DNA of 6,683 nucleotides, taken from contig JAKAVI010000040.1 in assembly GCA_021817355.1 (NCBI GenBank), positions 1 through 6,683 of the forward strand, in the 5' to 3' direction. The notes under the pieces are model-generated. The model searched no databases. It was not told the origin of the DNA and worked only from the letters and a program-made list of their open reading frames with translations. This document shows, piece by piece, positions 1-5,735 of this stretch. Positions within the stretch are counted from its first letter, which is position 1, and each line of letters starts with the position of its first letter. The stretch comes from Pseudomonadota bacterium. Lineage in GTDB: Bacteria > Pseudomonadota > Alphaproteobacteria > Micropepsales > Micropepsaceae. A program made the position numbers and the translations under genes.

Positions 1-253
1 AAATGCGATTATATGTATAGGTAGGATTGGCGTCGCCGATCTCGTTCTGCCCGACCGCGGCCCGAACGCTGCAGTCCTTCACGATATGCCCATAGACGAC
101 ACCTGGCATATTCCGTGCCGCAAAATCACGGCCGGAAAGTCGCGTGAGGTGGCTGCAGCCAGTGACGCAGAGGCCGAACAGCAGGCAAAGGCCGCCCAAA
201 GAGCCGCCACGCCTGCGCGGCGCTGGTCCGAACACACCGGTTCGCGGCAACAC
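1..253 (-). CDS. putative lipoprotein, N-terminal part (runs off left edge)
   Basis: An open minus-strand frame continues to the window edge, giving 84 visible codons. I take the GTG at 253-251 as start because an AGGAGG at 267-262 sits 8 nt upstream; the in-frame GTG at 259 would be only 2 nt from it. The N-terminus looks like a lipoprotein signal: a basic stretch (R13-R14-R15), a hydrophobic core LGGLCLLFGLCV (about residues 19-30), then a lipobox V30-T31-G32-C33, with C33 as the predicted lipidated residue. This predicts export and membrane anchoring. The mature part begins SHLTRLSGRDF and includes GVVYGHIVKDCSVRAAVGQN; I recognise no family. It lies 85 nt downstream of the cyclophilin gene on the same strand and could be the last or a separately expressed gene of the cluster. 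The signal peptide is seen in sequence; the function is unknown. It is too incomplete to judge length or a C-terminal domain. Confidence 0.65.
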   Translation of the reverse strand, partial: MLPRTGVFGPAPRRRGGSLGGLCLLFGLCVTGCSHLTRLSGRDFAARNMPGVVYGHIVKDCSVRAAVGQNEIGDANPTYTYNRI

Positions 254-261
254 GCTCACAT

Positions 262-267
262 CCTCCT
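262..267 (-). promoter_or_regulatory. ribosome binding site of the left-edge lipoprotein gene
   Basis: AGGAGG on the minus strand is a perfect anti-SD match, 8 nt before the GTG at 253. It decides between the two in-frame GTG codons at 259 and 253. The ATG at 261-259 is followed directly by TGA and cannot be a start. Confidence 0.6.
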
Positions 268-284
268 GAAGCCTTCGCAACCGC

Positions 285-308
285 GCCGGCCGACCCGCAA
301 GGGCCGGC
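285..308 (-). repeat. GC-rich inverted repeat between the cyclophilin and lipoprotein genes
   Basis: GCCGGCC at 308-302 and GGCCGGC at 291-285 form a perfect 7-bp inverted repeat with a 10-nt spacer. An alternative register pairs CCGGCCC with GGGTCGG around the tetraloop TTGC, using one G-T wobble. No T run follows on the minus strand, so it does not look like a standard intrinsic terminator. It may attenuate transcription or stabilise the upstream mRNA; that role is inference. Confidence 0.35.
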
Positions 309-338
309 TCCGCCGCAGCCAGTCTATGGGCCTTTGAT

Positions 339-815
339 CTAGTCCACACTGCGCATGCGAACGATGCGATCGGGCTCACCGCGCACCGCCCCGGAGCGCG
401 CATCGCCCTGCTTGATGGCATCGACATGCTCCATGCCGGCGGTAACCATGCCCCACACCGTATACTGACGGTCGAGCCACGGTGCCTCCTCAAAACAGAT
501 GAAAAACTGGCTGTTGGCGCTGTTCGGATCAGAGGTCCTTGCCATTGAGCAGGTGCCGCGCACATGCTTCTCACTCGAGAACTCAGCCGCCAGATCAGGC
601 TCCTCGGAGCCACCTGAGCCCGTGCCCGTGGGGTCCCCGGTCTGGGCCATGAAGCCAGGGATCACGCGATGAAAGACGATGCCATCATAAAAGCCCTCAT
701 TGGCGAGCTTTCTTATGCGCGCCACGTGATGGGGCGCGAGGTCCGGCCGCAGGGCGATAACCACATCACCGGACGTGAGGGTGAGGACAAGCGTGTTTTC
801 CGCAGCAGCGGCCAT
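339..815 (-). CDS. peptidyl-prolyl cis-trans isomerase, cyclophilin type (cytosolic PpiB-like)
   Basis: Catalyses cis-trans isomerisation of X-Pro bonds, helping protein folding. The 158-aa protein is a single cyclophilin domain with no signal peptide, so it is probably cytoplasmic. The core motif FHRVIPGFMAQTGD (residues 48-61) supplies the active-site Arg50, Phe55 and Gln58 expected from cyclophilin A; SMARTSDPNSANSQFFI (90-106) and W113-LDRQY follow. Trp113 matches the cyclophilin A tryptophan (W121) that is linked to cyclosporin binding. Tyr118 stands where cyclophilin A has His126. The length is normal for the compact bacterial form. The start ATG (815-813) directly follows the TAA stop of coaD, with AGGA in the coaD tail 8 nt upstream, which suggests translational coupling. 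Bacteria often carry several cyclophilin paralogues, so I leave the symbol open between ppiA and ppiB. Confidence 0.95.
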   Translation of the reverse strand: MAAAAENTLVLTLTSGDVVIALRPDLAPHHVARIRKLANEGFYDGIVFHRVIPGFMAQTGDPTGTGSGGSEEPDLAAEFSSEKHVRGTCSMARTSDPNSANSQFFICFEEAPWLDRQYTVWGMVTAGMEHVDAIKQGDARSGAVRGEPDRIVRMRSVD

Positions 816-1325
816 TTAGGAATTCCTTTCGGCACAACGTTTGACAAGCAGATCGGCGACATAGGGACTAAGGAACGCAGAGACATCTCCTCCCAGCATG
901 GCGATCTCCTTGACCAGACGCGAGGCGATCGCCTGATGGCGCGGGTCAGCCATCAGAAAGACGGTCTCGATCTCGGGATTGAGGCGCTGGTTCATGCCCA
1001 CCATCTGAAACTCATATTCGAAATCGGACACGGCCCTGAGGCCGCGCACGATCACGCTCGCACCCACATGTTCGGCGAATTTGATCAGCAAGGTCTCGAA
1101 TTTTTCAGCGCTGATGGTGGCCCGCCCCTCCCTGGCCAGGGGCGCACATTCACGGCGCAGGATGTCGAGCCGCTCTTCGAGCGAAAACATCGGCATTTTG
1201 GAGGCGTTGGTCGCCACCCCGATGACCAGATGATCGACGAGCTTGATCGCACGCTTGATGATATCCAAATGACCCAGTGTGAGCGGATCGAATGTCCCCG
1301 GATAAAGTCCGATACGCTTGCCCAT
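816..1325 (-). CDS. coaD: phosphopantetheine adenylyltransferase
   Basis: Fourth step of coenzyme A synthesis: transfers AMP from ATP to 4'-phosphopantetheine, giving dephospho-CoA and pyrophosphate; cytoplasmic. The 169-aa protein matches the usual length of about 160-170. The nucleotidyltransferase signature is visible as YPGTFDPLTLGH (residues 8-19), with the TxGH motif T16-L17-G18-H19. K43 sits in NASKMPMF, the conserved VRGLRAVSDFEYEFQM spans 93-108, and the second nucleotide-binding segment IASRLVKEIAMLGGDV spans 133-148. It starts 14 nt after the gyrA stop, with GGAGGGGG (1340-1333) 7 nt upstream of the ATG, and its TAA abuts the ATG of the cyclophilin gene. This places it in the middle of the ssb-gyrA cluster. 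Nothing in it is unusual. Confidence 0.98.
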   Translation of the reverse strand: MGKRIGLYPGTFDPLTLGHLDIIKRAIKLVDHLVIGVATNASKMPMFSLEERLDILRRECAPLAREGRATISAEKFETLLIKFAEHVGASVIVRGLRAVSDFEYEFQMVGMNQRLNPEIETVFLMADPRHQAIASRLVKEIAMLGGDVSAFLSPYVADLLVKRCAERNS

Positions 1326-1339
1326 GGCGCTTCCCCCTC

Positions 1340-4132
1340 CTAGATGTTCTCGCCATCGCCGCCCGAACTTTCGGCAATGCGCTCGACTGATACCACCCGC
1401 TCCCCGTCCTCCAGACGAAACACAGTGACCCCCTGTGCAGCCCGGCCCTGACAGGAAATCGAGCGCACGGCAACACGGATGATCTGGCCGCGATCGCTGA
1501 TCAGCATCAGCTCATCACTATCCTCCACCGGGAAGGCAGCGATCAGCACGCGGTTCTTGCGTCCCATGCCCATGGCCACAATACCCGACCCACCGCGGCC
1601 AGTGACCCGGTATTCGTAGGAGCTCGTGCGCTTGCCAAAGCCATTTTCCGATACCGCGAACACGAATTGCTCGCGTGCGCCGAGGACCGCATAGCGTTCC
1701 GGCGACAATGTCGCCTCTTCGCCGCTGTCATCGGCATCCTCGAGAACCTCTTCGGTGGTTTCGCTCTCTTCGCCGGCAGCGCGACGCGCGACACTGGCCT
1801 GTTTGAGATAGGCCCGCGCCTCGGCCGTGCTGGCGTCGGCATGATGCAGGAGGCCAAGGCTGACGACGTGGTCACCTTCAGTCAGGCGAATCCCCCGCAC
1901 CCCCGTCGATTCGCGGCCCTTGAACACCCGCACTTCCGTCACCGGAAAGCGGATGGCCTTGCCAAAGGCCGTGGTCAGCAGCACGTCGTCCTGCTCCGTA
2001 CACAGATCGACACCGACAATGCGGTCGTCACCATCGAGTTTCATGGCGATCTTGCCATTGCGATTGATGTTGACGAAGTCCGACAGCTCATTGCGCCGGA
2101 CATTACCCTCACGGGTCGCAAACACCACGTAAAGCTTGCCCCAGGCGCCTTCTTCTTCCGGCAGCGGCAGAATCGAGGTGATGTTCTCCCCCGCTTCCAA
2201 GGGCAGGAGATTGACCATCGCCTTGCCCCGCCCGGCAATGGCCGCCTCAGGCAGCTTCCATACCTTGAGTTTATAGGCCATGCCGGTCGAGGAAAAGAAC
2301 ACCAGCCAGGCATGGGTGTTGGCCACGAAGATCTTGGTTACGAGATCTTCGTCGCGCGTGGCCATGCCCGAGCGCCCGCGCCCGCCACGACCCTGCACCC
2401 GATATTCGGCCAGCGAGGTACGCTTGATGTAACCACCATGGGTGACGGTGATCGCCATCTCCTCGCGCTCGATGAGATCCTCGTCCTCGAGTTCGAGATC
2501 CGCTTCAATCAGCTCGGTCAGCCGCGGGGTCGCAAACTCGGCACGGATCGCATCGAGCTCCTCGCGGACCATCGCAAGAACCCGGCTGCGGGAGCGCAGG
2601 ATATCCAGATAGTCCTGGATCGCGACGGCAAGCTTTTGTACCTCATCGGCGATTTCGTCACGGCCAAGGCCCGTCAGCCGCTGCAAACGCAGTTCAAGAA
2701 TGGCTTTGGCCTGCTCTTCGCTCAACCGGATGGTGCCTTCCTCCGTGAGCCGGTGGCGGGGATCTGCGATCAGGGCGATCAACGGTCCCACATCACGTGC
2801 CGACCAGTCGCGGCCCATCAGCTGCGCGCGCGCGGAGGCAGCATCCGACGCCGTACGAATGAGGCGGATGACCTCGTCGATATTGGCAACCGCCACGGCA
2901 AGACCAACAAGGGTGTGGCCGCGCTCCCGCGCCCGGCCCAGCTCAAAGCGGGTCCGGCGGGTAACCACATCCTCGCGAAAGCTGACAAACGCCGCGATCA
3001 GATCCTTGAGGTTCATCTGCTCGGGTTTGCCGCTGTTGAGCGCCAGCATGTTGACGCCAAAGCTCGTCTGCAGATCGGAATAGCGATGGAGCTGGTTGAG
3101 CACGACATCGGCCGAGGCATCGCGCTTCAGCTCGATGACAACGCGCATGCCGTGGCGATCGCTTTCATCGCGGATGTCGGAGATACCCTCCACCCGCTTT
3201 TCGCGCACAAGCTCGGCCATGCGCTCTTGCAGCTTGGCCTTGTTCACCTGATAGGGCAGCTCGGTGACGATGATGGCATCGCGGTCTTTGCGAATCTCTT
3301 CGACATGGGTGCGCGCACGCATGAGGACCGAGCCACGGCCCCGCATCAGCGCGGCCCGTGCCGCCGCCTTGCCGATGACAAGCGCCCCGGTGGGAAAATC
3401 CGGCCCTGGCACGATCTCGGTGAGCGCGTCCAGACCGATCGTGGGGTCTTCGATATAGGCGAGGCAGGCATCGATCACTTCGCCCAGATTGTGGGGCGGT
3501 ATGTTGGTCGCCATGCCGACGGCGATGCCAGAGGCACCATTGACAAGAAGATTTGGAAACCGGGCCGGCAACACGATCGGCTCGCGTTCGGACCCATCAT
3601 AGTTGTCCTGGAACGGAACGGTGTCCTTCTCGATATCCTCGCTCAGCGCATGCGCGATTTTGGCCCGCCGACATTCGGTGTAGCGCATAGCCGCGGGGGG
3701 GTCGCCGTCGACGCTGCCGAAATTGCCCTGCCCGTCGATGAGGGGAACCCGCATCGAAAAGCCCTGCGCCATGCGCACCAGCGCATCATAAATCGACTGG
3801 TCACCATGGGGGTGGTACTTACCCATGACATCGCCAACGATCAGCGCCGATTTGCGGTAGGGCTTGTTCCAGTCCCGCCCGTTTTCGTGCATCGAATAGA
3901 GAATGCGCCGATGCACGGGCTTCAGTCCGTCGCGCGCGTCCGGTAGCGCCCGCGAAACAATCACGCTCATCGCATAATCGAGATAGGAGCGTTTGAGCTC
4001 GTCCTCGATGGCGACGGGGCTCACGCTACCCCCGCCTGAGGACGGCGTGCCGGAAGCCTCGGTATCGCTCAAAATCCAACCCTTCTGTTCGCCCTCAAGG
4101 CTGCCGCCTGGCGGGGGCGTTTTCTGAACCAT
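1340..4132 (-). CDS. gyrA: DNA gyrase subunit A
   Basis: Breakage-reunion subunit of the A2B2 gyrase that introduces negative supercoils using ATP. The 930 residues include [28 protein letters not shown] (42-69, shown by its key run [11 protein letters not shown]), the quinolone-region [18 protein letters not shown] (99-116), and catalytic Tyr151 in AAMRYTE. The long coiled-coil arm lies around 390-540, and the C-terminal beta-pinwheel starts near 557. A GyrA box is present at 580-586 but reads QGRGGRG, with Gly instead of the usual Arg/Lys at position 2; this box separates GyrA from ParC. At the site of E. coli Ser83 there is Gln112; Asp87 is kept as Asp116. An acidic, low-complexity insert (about 763-815) splits the C-terminal domain, as I recall for alphaproteobacterial GyrA. 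The start is uncertain: ATG 4132 has only a weak SD and overlaps the upstream gene by 38 nt; TTG 4072 (after AAGGGT) or GTG 4024 would give an N-terminus closer to E. coli length. Confidence 0.98.
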   Translation of the reverse strand: MVQKTPPPGGSLEGEQKGWILSDTEASGTPSSGGGSVSPVAIEDELKRSYLDYAMSVIVSRALPDARDGLKPVHRRILYSMHENGRDWNKPYRKSALIVGDVMGKYHPHGDQSIYDALVRMAQGFSMRVPLIDGQGNFGSVDGDPPAAMRYTECRRAKIAHALSEDIEKDTVPFQDNYDGSEREPIVLPARFPNLLVNGASGIAVGMATNIPPHNLGEVIDACLAYIEDPTIGLDALTEIVPGPDFPTGALVIGKAAARAALMRGRGSVLMRARTHVEEIRKDRDAIIVTELPYQVNKAKLQERMAELVREKRVEGISDIRDESDRHGMRVVIELKRDASADVVLNQLHRYSDLQTSFGVNMLALNSGKPEQMNLKDLIAAFVSFREDVVTRRTRFELGRARERGHTLVGLAVAVANIDEVIRLIRTASDAASARAQLMGRDWSARDVGPLIALIADPRHRLTEEGTIRLSEEQAKAILELRLQRLTGLGRDEIADEVQKLAVAIQDYLDILRSRSRVLAMVREELDAIRAEFATPRLTELIEADLELEDEDLIEREEMAITVTHGGYIKRTSLAEYRVQGRGGRGRSGMATRDEDLVTKIFVANTHAWLVFFSSTGMAYKLKVWKLPEAAIAGRGKAMVNLLPLEAGENITSILPLPEEEGAWGKLYVVFATREGNVRRNELSDFVNINRNGKIAMKLDGDDRIVGVDLCTEQDDVLLTTAFGKAIRFPVTEVRVFKGRESTGVRGIRLTEGDHVVSLGLLHHADASTAEARAYLKQASVARRAAGEESETTEEVLEDADDSGEEATLSPERYAVLGAREQFVFAVSENGFGKRTSSYEYRVTGRGGSGIVAMGMGRKNRVLIAAFPVEDSDELMLISDRGQIIRVAVRSISCQGRAAQGVTVFRLEDGERVVSVERIAESSGGDGENI

Positions 4133-4859
4133 GATCTAGCATCTTGCCCCGTGGCAGGGCCAGCGAAAGCGTGGCAAGTGCCGAGCTTCTTTGCACGTCG
4201 GCGCGACGGGCCAGCACACGTGACAGCTCGCGCAGAACCCGCTTCATGGGATAGGCGTACATCAGCCGTGCCTTGGGGTGCCGGTCGTCCAGCCCGTTGC
4301 GAAAGCCAAAGGTAATGCCCACGACGCGACCGCTGGCAACTGCCACCACTGGACCGCCGGAAAATCCCCGCCCGCCCTCCGCAGCGTAGGCAAATGCCTG
4401 CTGCACCGGGCAGCGCGGACAGCGCGGCAGCACCAAGGCCCTGGTGTAGCGCACCGCCCCCTTGGCCTCGCGCAGGTCCGCGCGCGAAAGGCCCTGACCA
4501 TAGGCGATGACCGCCGCACCCAGACGCGGCGCGCCAATGGGGGGCACCTGTCTGCGCGAGGTGCGGAAAAACATCAGGTCATAGCGCCTTGAGCGGCCGA
4601 TCACGCGGCGCGCTGCGACCAGATTGGCATTGTGACCGGCTGTGACGGCAATGCCTGGCGCAATCACCGTGGCCGCTCCCACACCCCGCCACAGCAGATA
4701 AAGCGCGCGCTGCAGCGGAATATAGGCGGCGGCAACGGCCGGCGTATGGAAGCGGCGCGCCGGACTTCCGGACGGCACGGCCGCACAGCCGCTCATGAGC
4801 ATCACGACCGCGGTCGCACCTGCATGTAAAAGCCGACGCGGGAAAAAGGTGGTGCGCAA
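4095..4859 (-). CDS. trypsin-like serine peptidase, putative lipoprotein
   Basis: A chymotrypsin-fold (S1-like) peptidase is suggested by all three catalytic motifs in order: [14 protein letters not shown] (His76), YDLMFF (Asp94) and [10 protein letters not shown] (Ser167 in GxSGGP). Substrate and role are unknown. The start is taken as TTG 4859, 4 nt after the ssb stop, giving 254 aa. No Shine-Dalgarno is visible, so translation may be coupled to ssb. This start exposes an N-terminus with R8-R9, a hydrophobic stretch and the lipobox-like L21-M22-S23-G24-C25, predicting a lipid-anchored exported protein. The His-Asp spacing (18 residues) is short compared with classical trypsins, so loops are reduced. 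A C147-P-R-C150 pair might form a disulfide or be a small loop. The C-terminal tail (about 210-254) is Arg-rich and overlaps gyrA if gyrA starts at 4132. The same open frame extends far into ssb in another frame, but that part is a shadow. Activity is inferred from motifs only. Confidence 0.75.
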   Translation of the reverse strand: MRTTFFPRRLLHAGATAVVMLMSGCAAVPSGSPARRFHTPAVAAAYIPLQRALYLLWRGVGAATVIAPGIAVTAGHNANLVAARRVIGRSRRYDLMFFRTSRRQVPPIGAPRLGAAVIAYGQGLSRADLREAKGAVRYTRALVLPRCPRCPVQQAFAYAAEGGRGFSGGPVVAVASGRVVGITFGFRNGLDDRHPKARLMYAYPMKRVLRELSRVLARRADVQRSSALATLSLALPRGKMLDHGSENAPARRQP

Positions 4860-4863
4860 AGGT

Positions 4864-5316
4864 CTAGAACGGGATTTCGTCGTCCATGTCGTCGCGTTCA
4901 AAGCTTGCCGGCACCTCGCCTGCGCTGCGCGCCGGAGCGGCCATCGTGCCGCCAGACGAATCGCCCCGGCCATCAAGCATGACAAGCTCGCCGCGGAACC
5001 GCTGCAGTACAACTTCCGTTGTGTATTTTTCCGCCCCATCCTTGTCCGTATATTTGCGCGTCTGCAGCTGGCCTTCCAGATAGACCTTGGCTCCCTTGCG
5101 CAGATATTGCTCGGCCACCTTGGCCAGGTTCTCATTGAAGATGACAACCCGGTGCCATTCCGTGCGCTCCCGCCGCTCGCCGCTGGCCTTGTCGCGCCAG
5201 CTTTCCGAGGTCGCAAGCGACAGGTTGACGACCGGCTCGCCGCTCGACAGGCGCCGGACCTCCGGATCCTTGCCCAGATTGCCCACGAGGATCACCTTGT
5301 TGACGCTGCCCGCCAT
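4864..5316 (-). CDS. ssb: single-stranded DNA-binding protein
   Basis: Binds single-stranded DNA as a tetramer during replication, recombination and repair, and recruits partner proteins through its C-terminal tip. The 150-aa product has an N-terminal OB fold (about 5-110) opening [19 protein letters not shown], with Trp40, Trp54 and Phe60 at the positions of E. coli ssDNA-contacting residues; Tyr89 replaces E. coli Trp88. A short Gly/Ser/Ala-rich linker (116-139) leads to the acidic tip [10 protein letters not shown], the standard partner-binding motif. I chose ATG 5316 because GGAG (5326-5323) lies 6 nt upstream and the product then starts MAGSVNK, as usual. An in-frame ATG at 5328 would add METT but has poor SD support. 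It is the first gene of the tight cluster that continues into gyrA. Confidence 0.97.
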   Translation of the reverse strand: MAGSVNKVILVGNLGKDPEVRRLSSGEPVVNLSLATSESWRDKASGERRERTEWHRVVIFNENLAKVAEQYLRKGAKVYLEGQLQTRKYTDKDGAEKYTTEVVLQRFRGELVMLDGRGDSSGGTMAAPARSAGEVPASFERDDMDDEIPF

Positions 5317-5322
5317 TGTCGT

Positions 5323-5326
5323 CTCC
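5323..5326 (-). promoter_or_regulatory. ribosome binding site deciding the ssb start
   Basis: GGAG on the minus strand, 6 nt before the ATG at 5316. It overlaps the alternative upstream ATG (5328-5326), which itself is preceded only by AAAGA. This favours the shorter SSB beginning MAGSVNK. Confidence 0.55.
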
Positions 5327-5380
5327 ATTCTTTACAGTGAAGGCCCGAACCTAGCCTTGCCGAAGCCATCGCGCCACCAT

Positions 5381-5390
5381 CGACCGGTCG
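5381..5390. repeat. 10-bp perfect palindrome upstream of ssb
   Basis: CGACCGGTCG is its own reverse complement. It lies 64 bp upstream of the preferred ssb start, in the region where the cluster promoter is expected. It could be an operator half-site pair or chance in GC-rich DNA; no regulator is assigned. Confidence 0.3.
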
Positions 5391-5577
5391 GCAATTTGTG
5401 GACGATAGCAAAGCTCTAGCTCCGTTCCGATCACCATGAGCTGTATGTTGCTGGCTCTTGAGGATATTCTGCGCGCGTGGAGTGGGGAAGCCGCCAATAG
5501 AGGTTAGCCGGTTCGTACCGCGATCGCCAGGGACTGCCAAAAGGGAAAGGAGCCCGCGCGCCAATCCTAGTAGCGGC

Positions 5578-5614
5578 TTGGCCAACTATCCAGGACCTGG
5601 CCCCGTCTTTGGGG
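5578..5614. repeat. run of three short inverted repeats
   Basis: Three symmetric elements follow one another: TTGGCCAA (5578-5585), CCAGG-A-CCTGG (5590-5600) and CCCC-N6-GGGG (5601-5614). They lie 120-160 nt downstream of the prolyl oligopeptidase stop. They may mark a structured 3' untranslated region, but each stem is short. Confidence 0.3.
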
Positions 5615-5631
5615 AAAAACCAATGGCTGGT
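5615..5631 (-). terminator. possible weak intrinsic terminator of the prolyl oligopeptidase gene
   Basis: On the minus strand ACCA (5631-5628), a GCCAT loop and TGGT (5622-5619) form a 4-bp stem, or 5 bp with a G-T wobble, that runs directly into TTTTT (5619-5615). It sits about 105 nt after the peptidase stop, in the right orientation. The stem is short and AT-containing, so this is a weak candidate. Confidence 0.25.
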
Positions 5632-5735
5632 CACCGGGACGGGCCTCTGTACGGTCGCTGACGCCGGTGCCCAGAGCCCAGGGGTCAGAGGGTCCGGACA
5701 CCACGCCGTTCCAGCCTGATAGCGTCGCCTCCACC

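Larger units (their letters stand above)
5317..5735. other. intergenic region upstream of ssb, no gene recognised
   Basis: About 420 bp between the end of the prolyl oligopeptidase gene and ssb. Short open frames exist on both strands but none has a recognisable motif, a good ribosome binding site or a conserved-looking sequence. No tRNA shape was found; a GGTTCG resembling a T loop at about 5510 lacks the matching stems. The region should contain the promoter of the ssb-gyrA cluster, but I see no convincing -35/-10 pair. I also saw no GAAC-N7-GAAC or GTTC-N7-GTTC type alphaproteobacterial LexA box. It holds several short inverted repeats and three of the window's seven CTAG sites. Confidence 0.6.

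Noticed and set aside
86..337. An 83-codon plus-strand frame at the left edge
   Set aside because: Rich in Arg/Ala/Gln without motif, and opposite a minus-strand frame with a strong ribosome binding site and a lipobox, which is the better reading.
669..1343. A 224-codon plus-strand frame across coaD
   Set aside because: Antisense shadow of coaD and the start of the cyclophilin gene; no recognisable domain and no sensible ribosome binding site.
1667..3946. A 759-codon open frame on the plus strand, antisense to gyrA
   Set aside because: It lies wholly opposite gyrA, has a His/Arg-rich composition typical of the complement of GC-rich coding DNA, and shows no motif. GyrA on the other strand is certain.
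4860..5216. N-terminal extension of the lipoprotein protease frame into ssb
   Set aside because: This part is ssb read in another frame. Starting at TTG 4859 gives a normal signal peptide, whereas the extension would bury it.
5495..5530. GGTTCG sequence resembling a tRNA T loop
   Set aside because: The flanking bases do not form a 5-bp T stem, and no acceptor, D or anticodon arm could be found around it.
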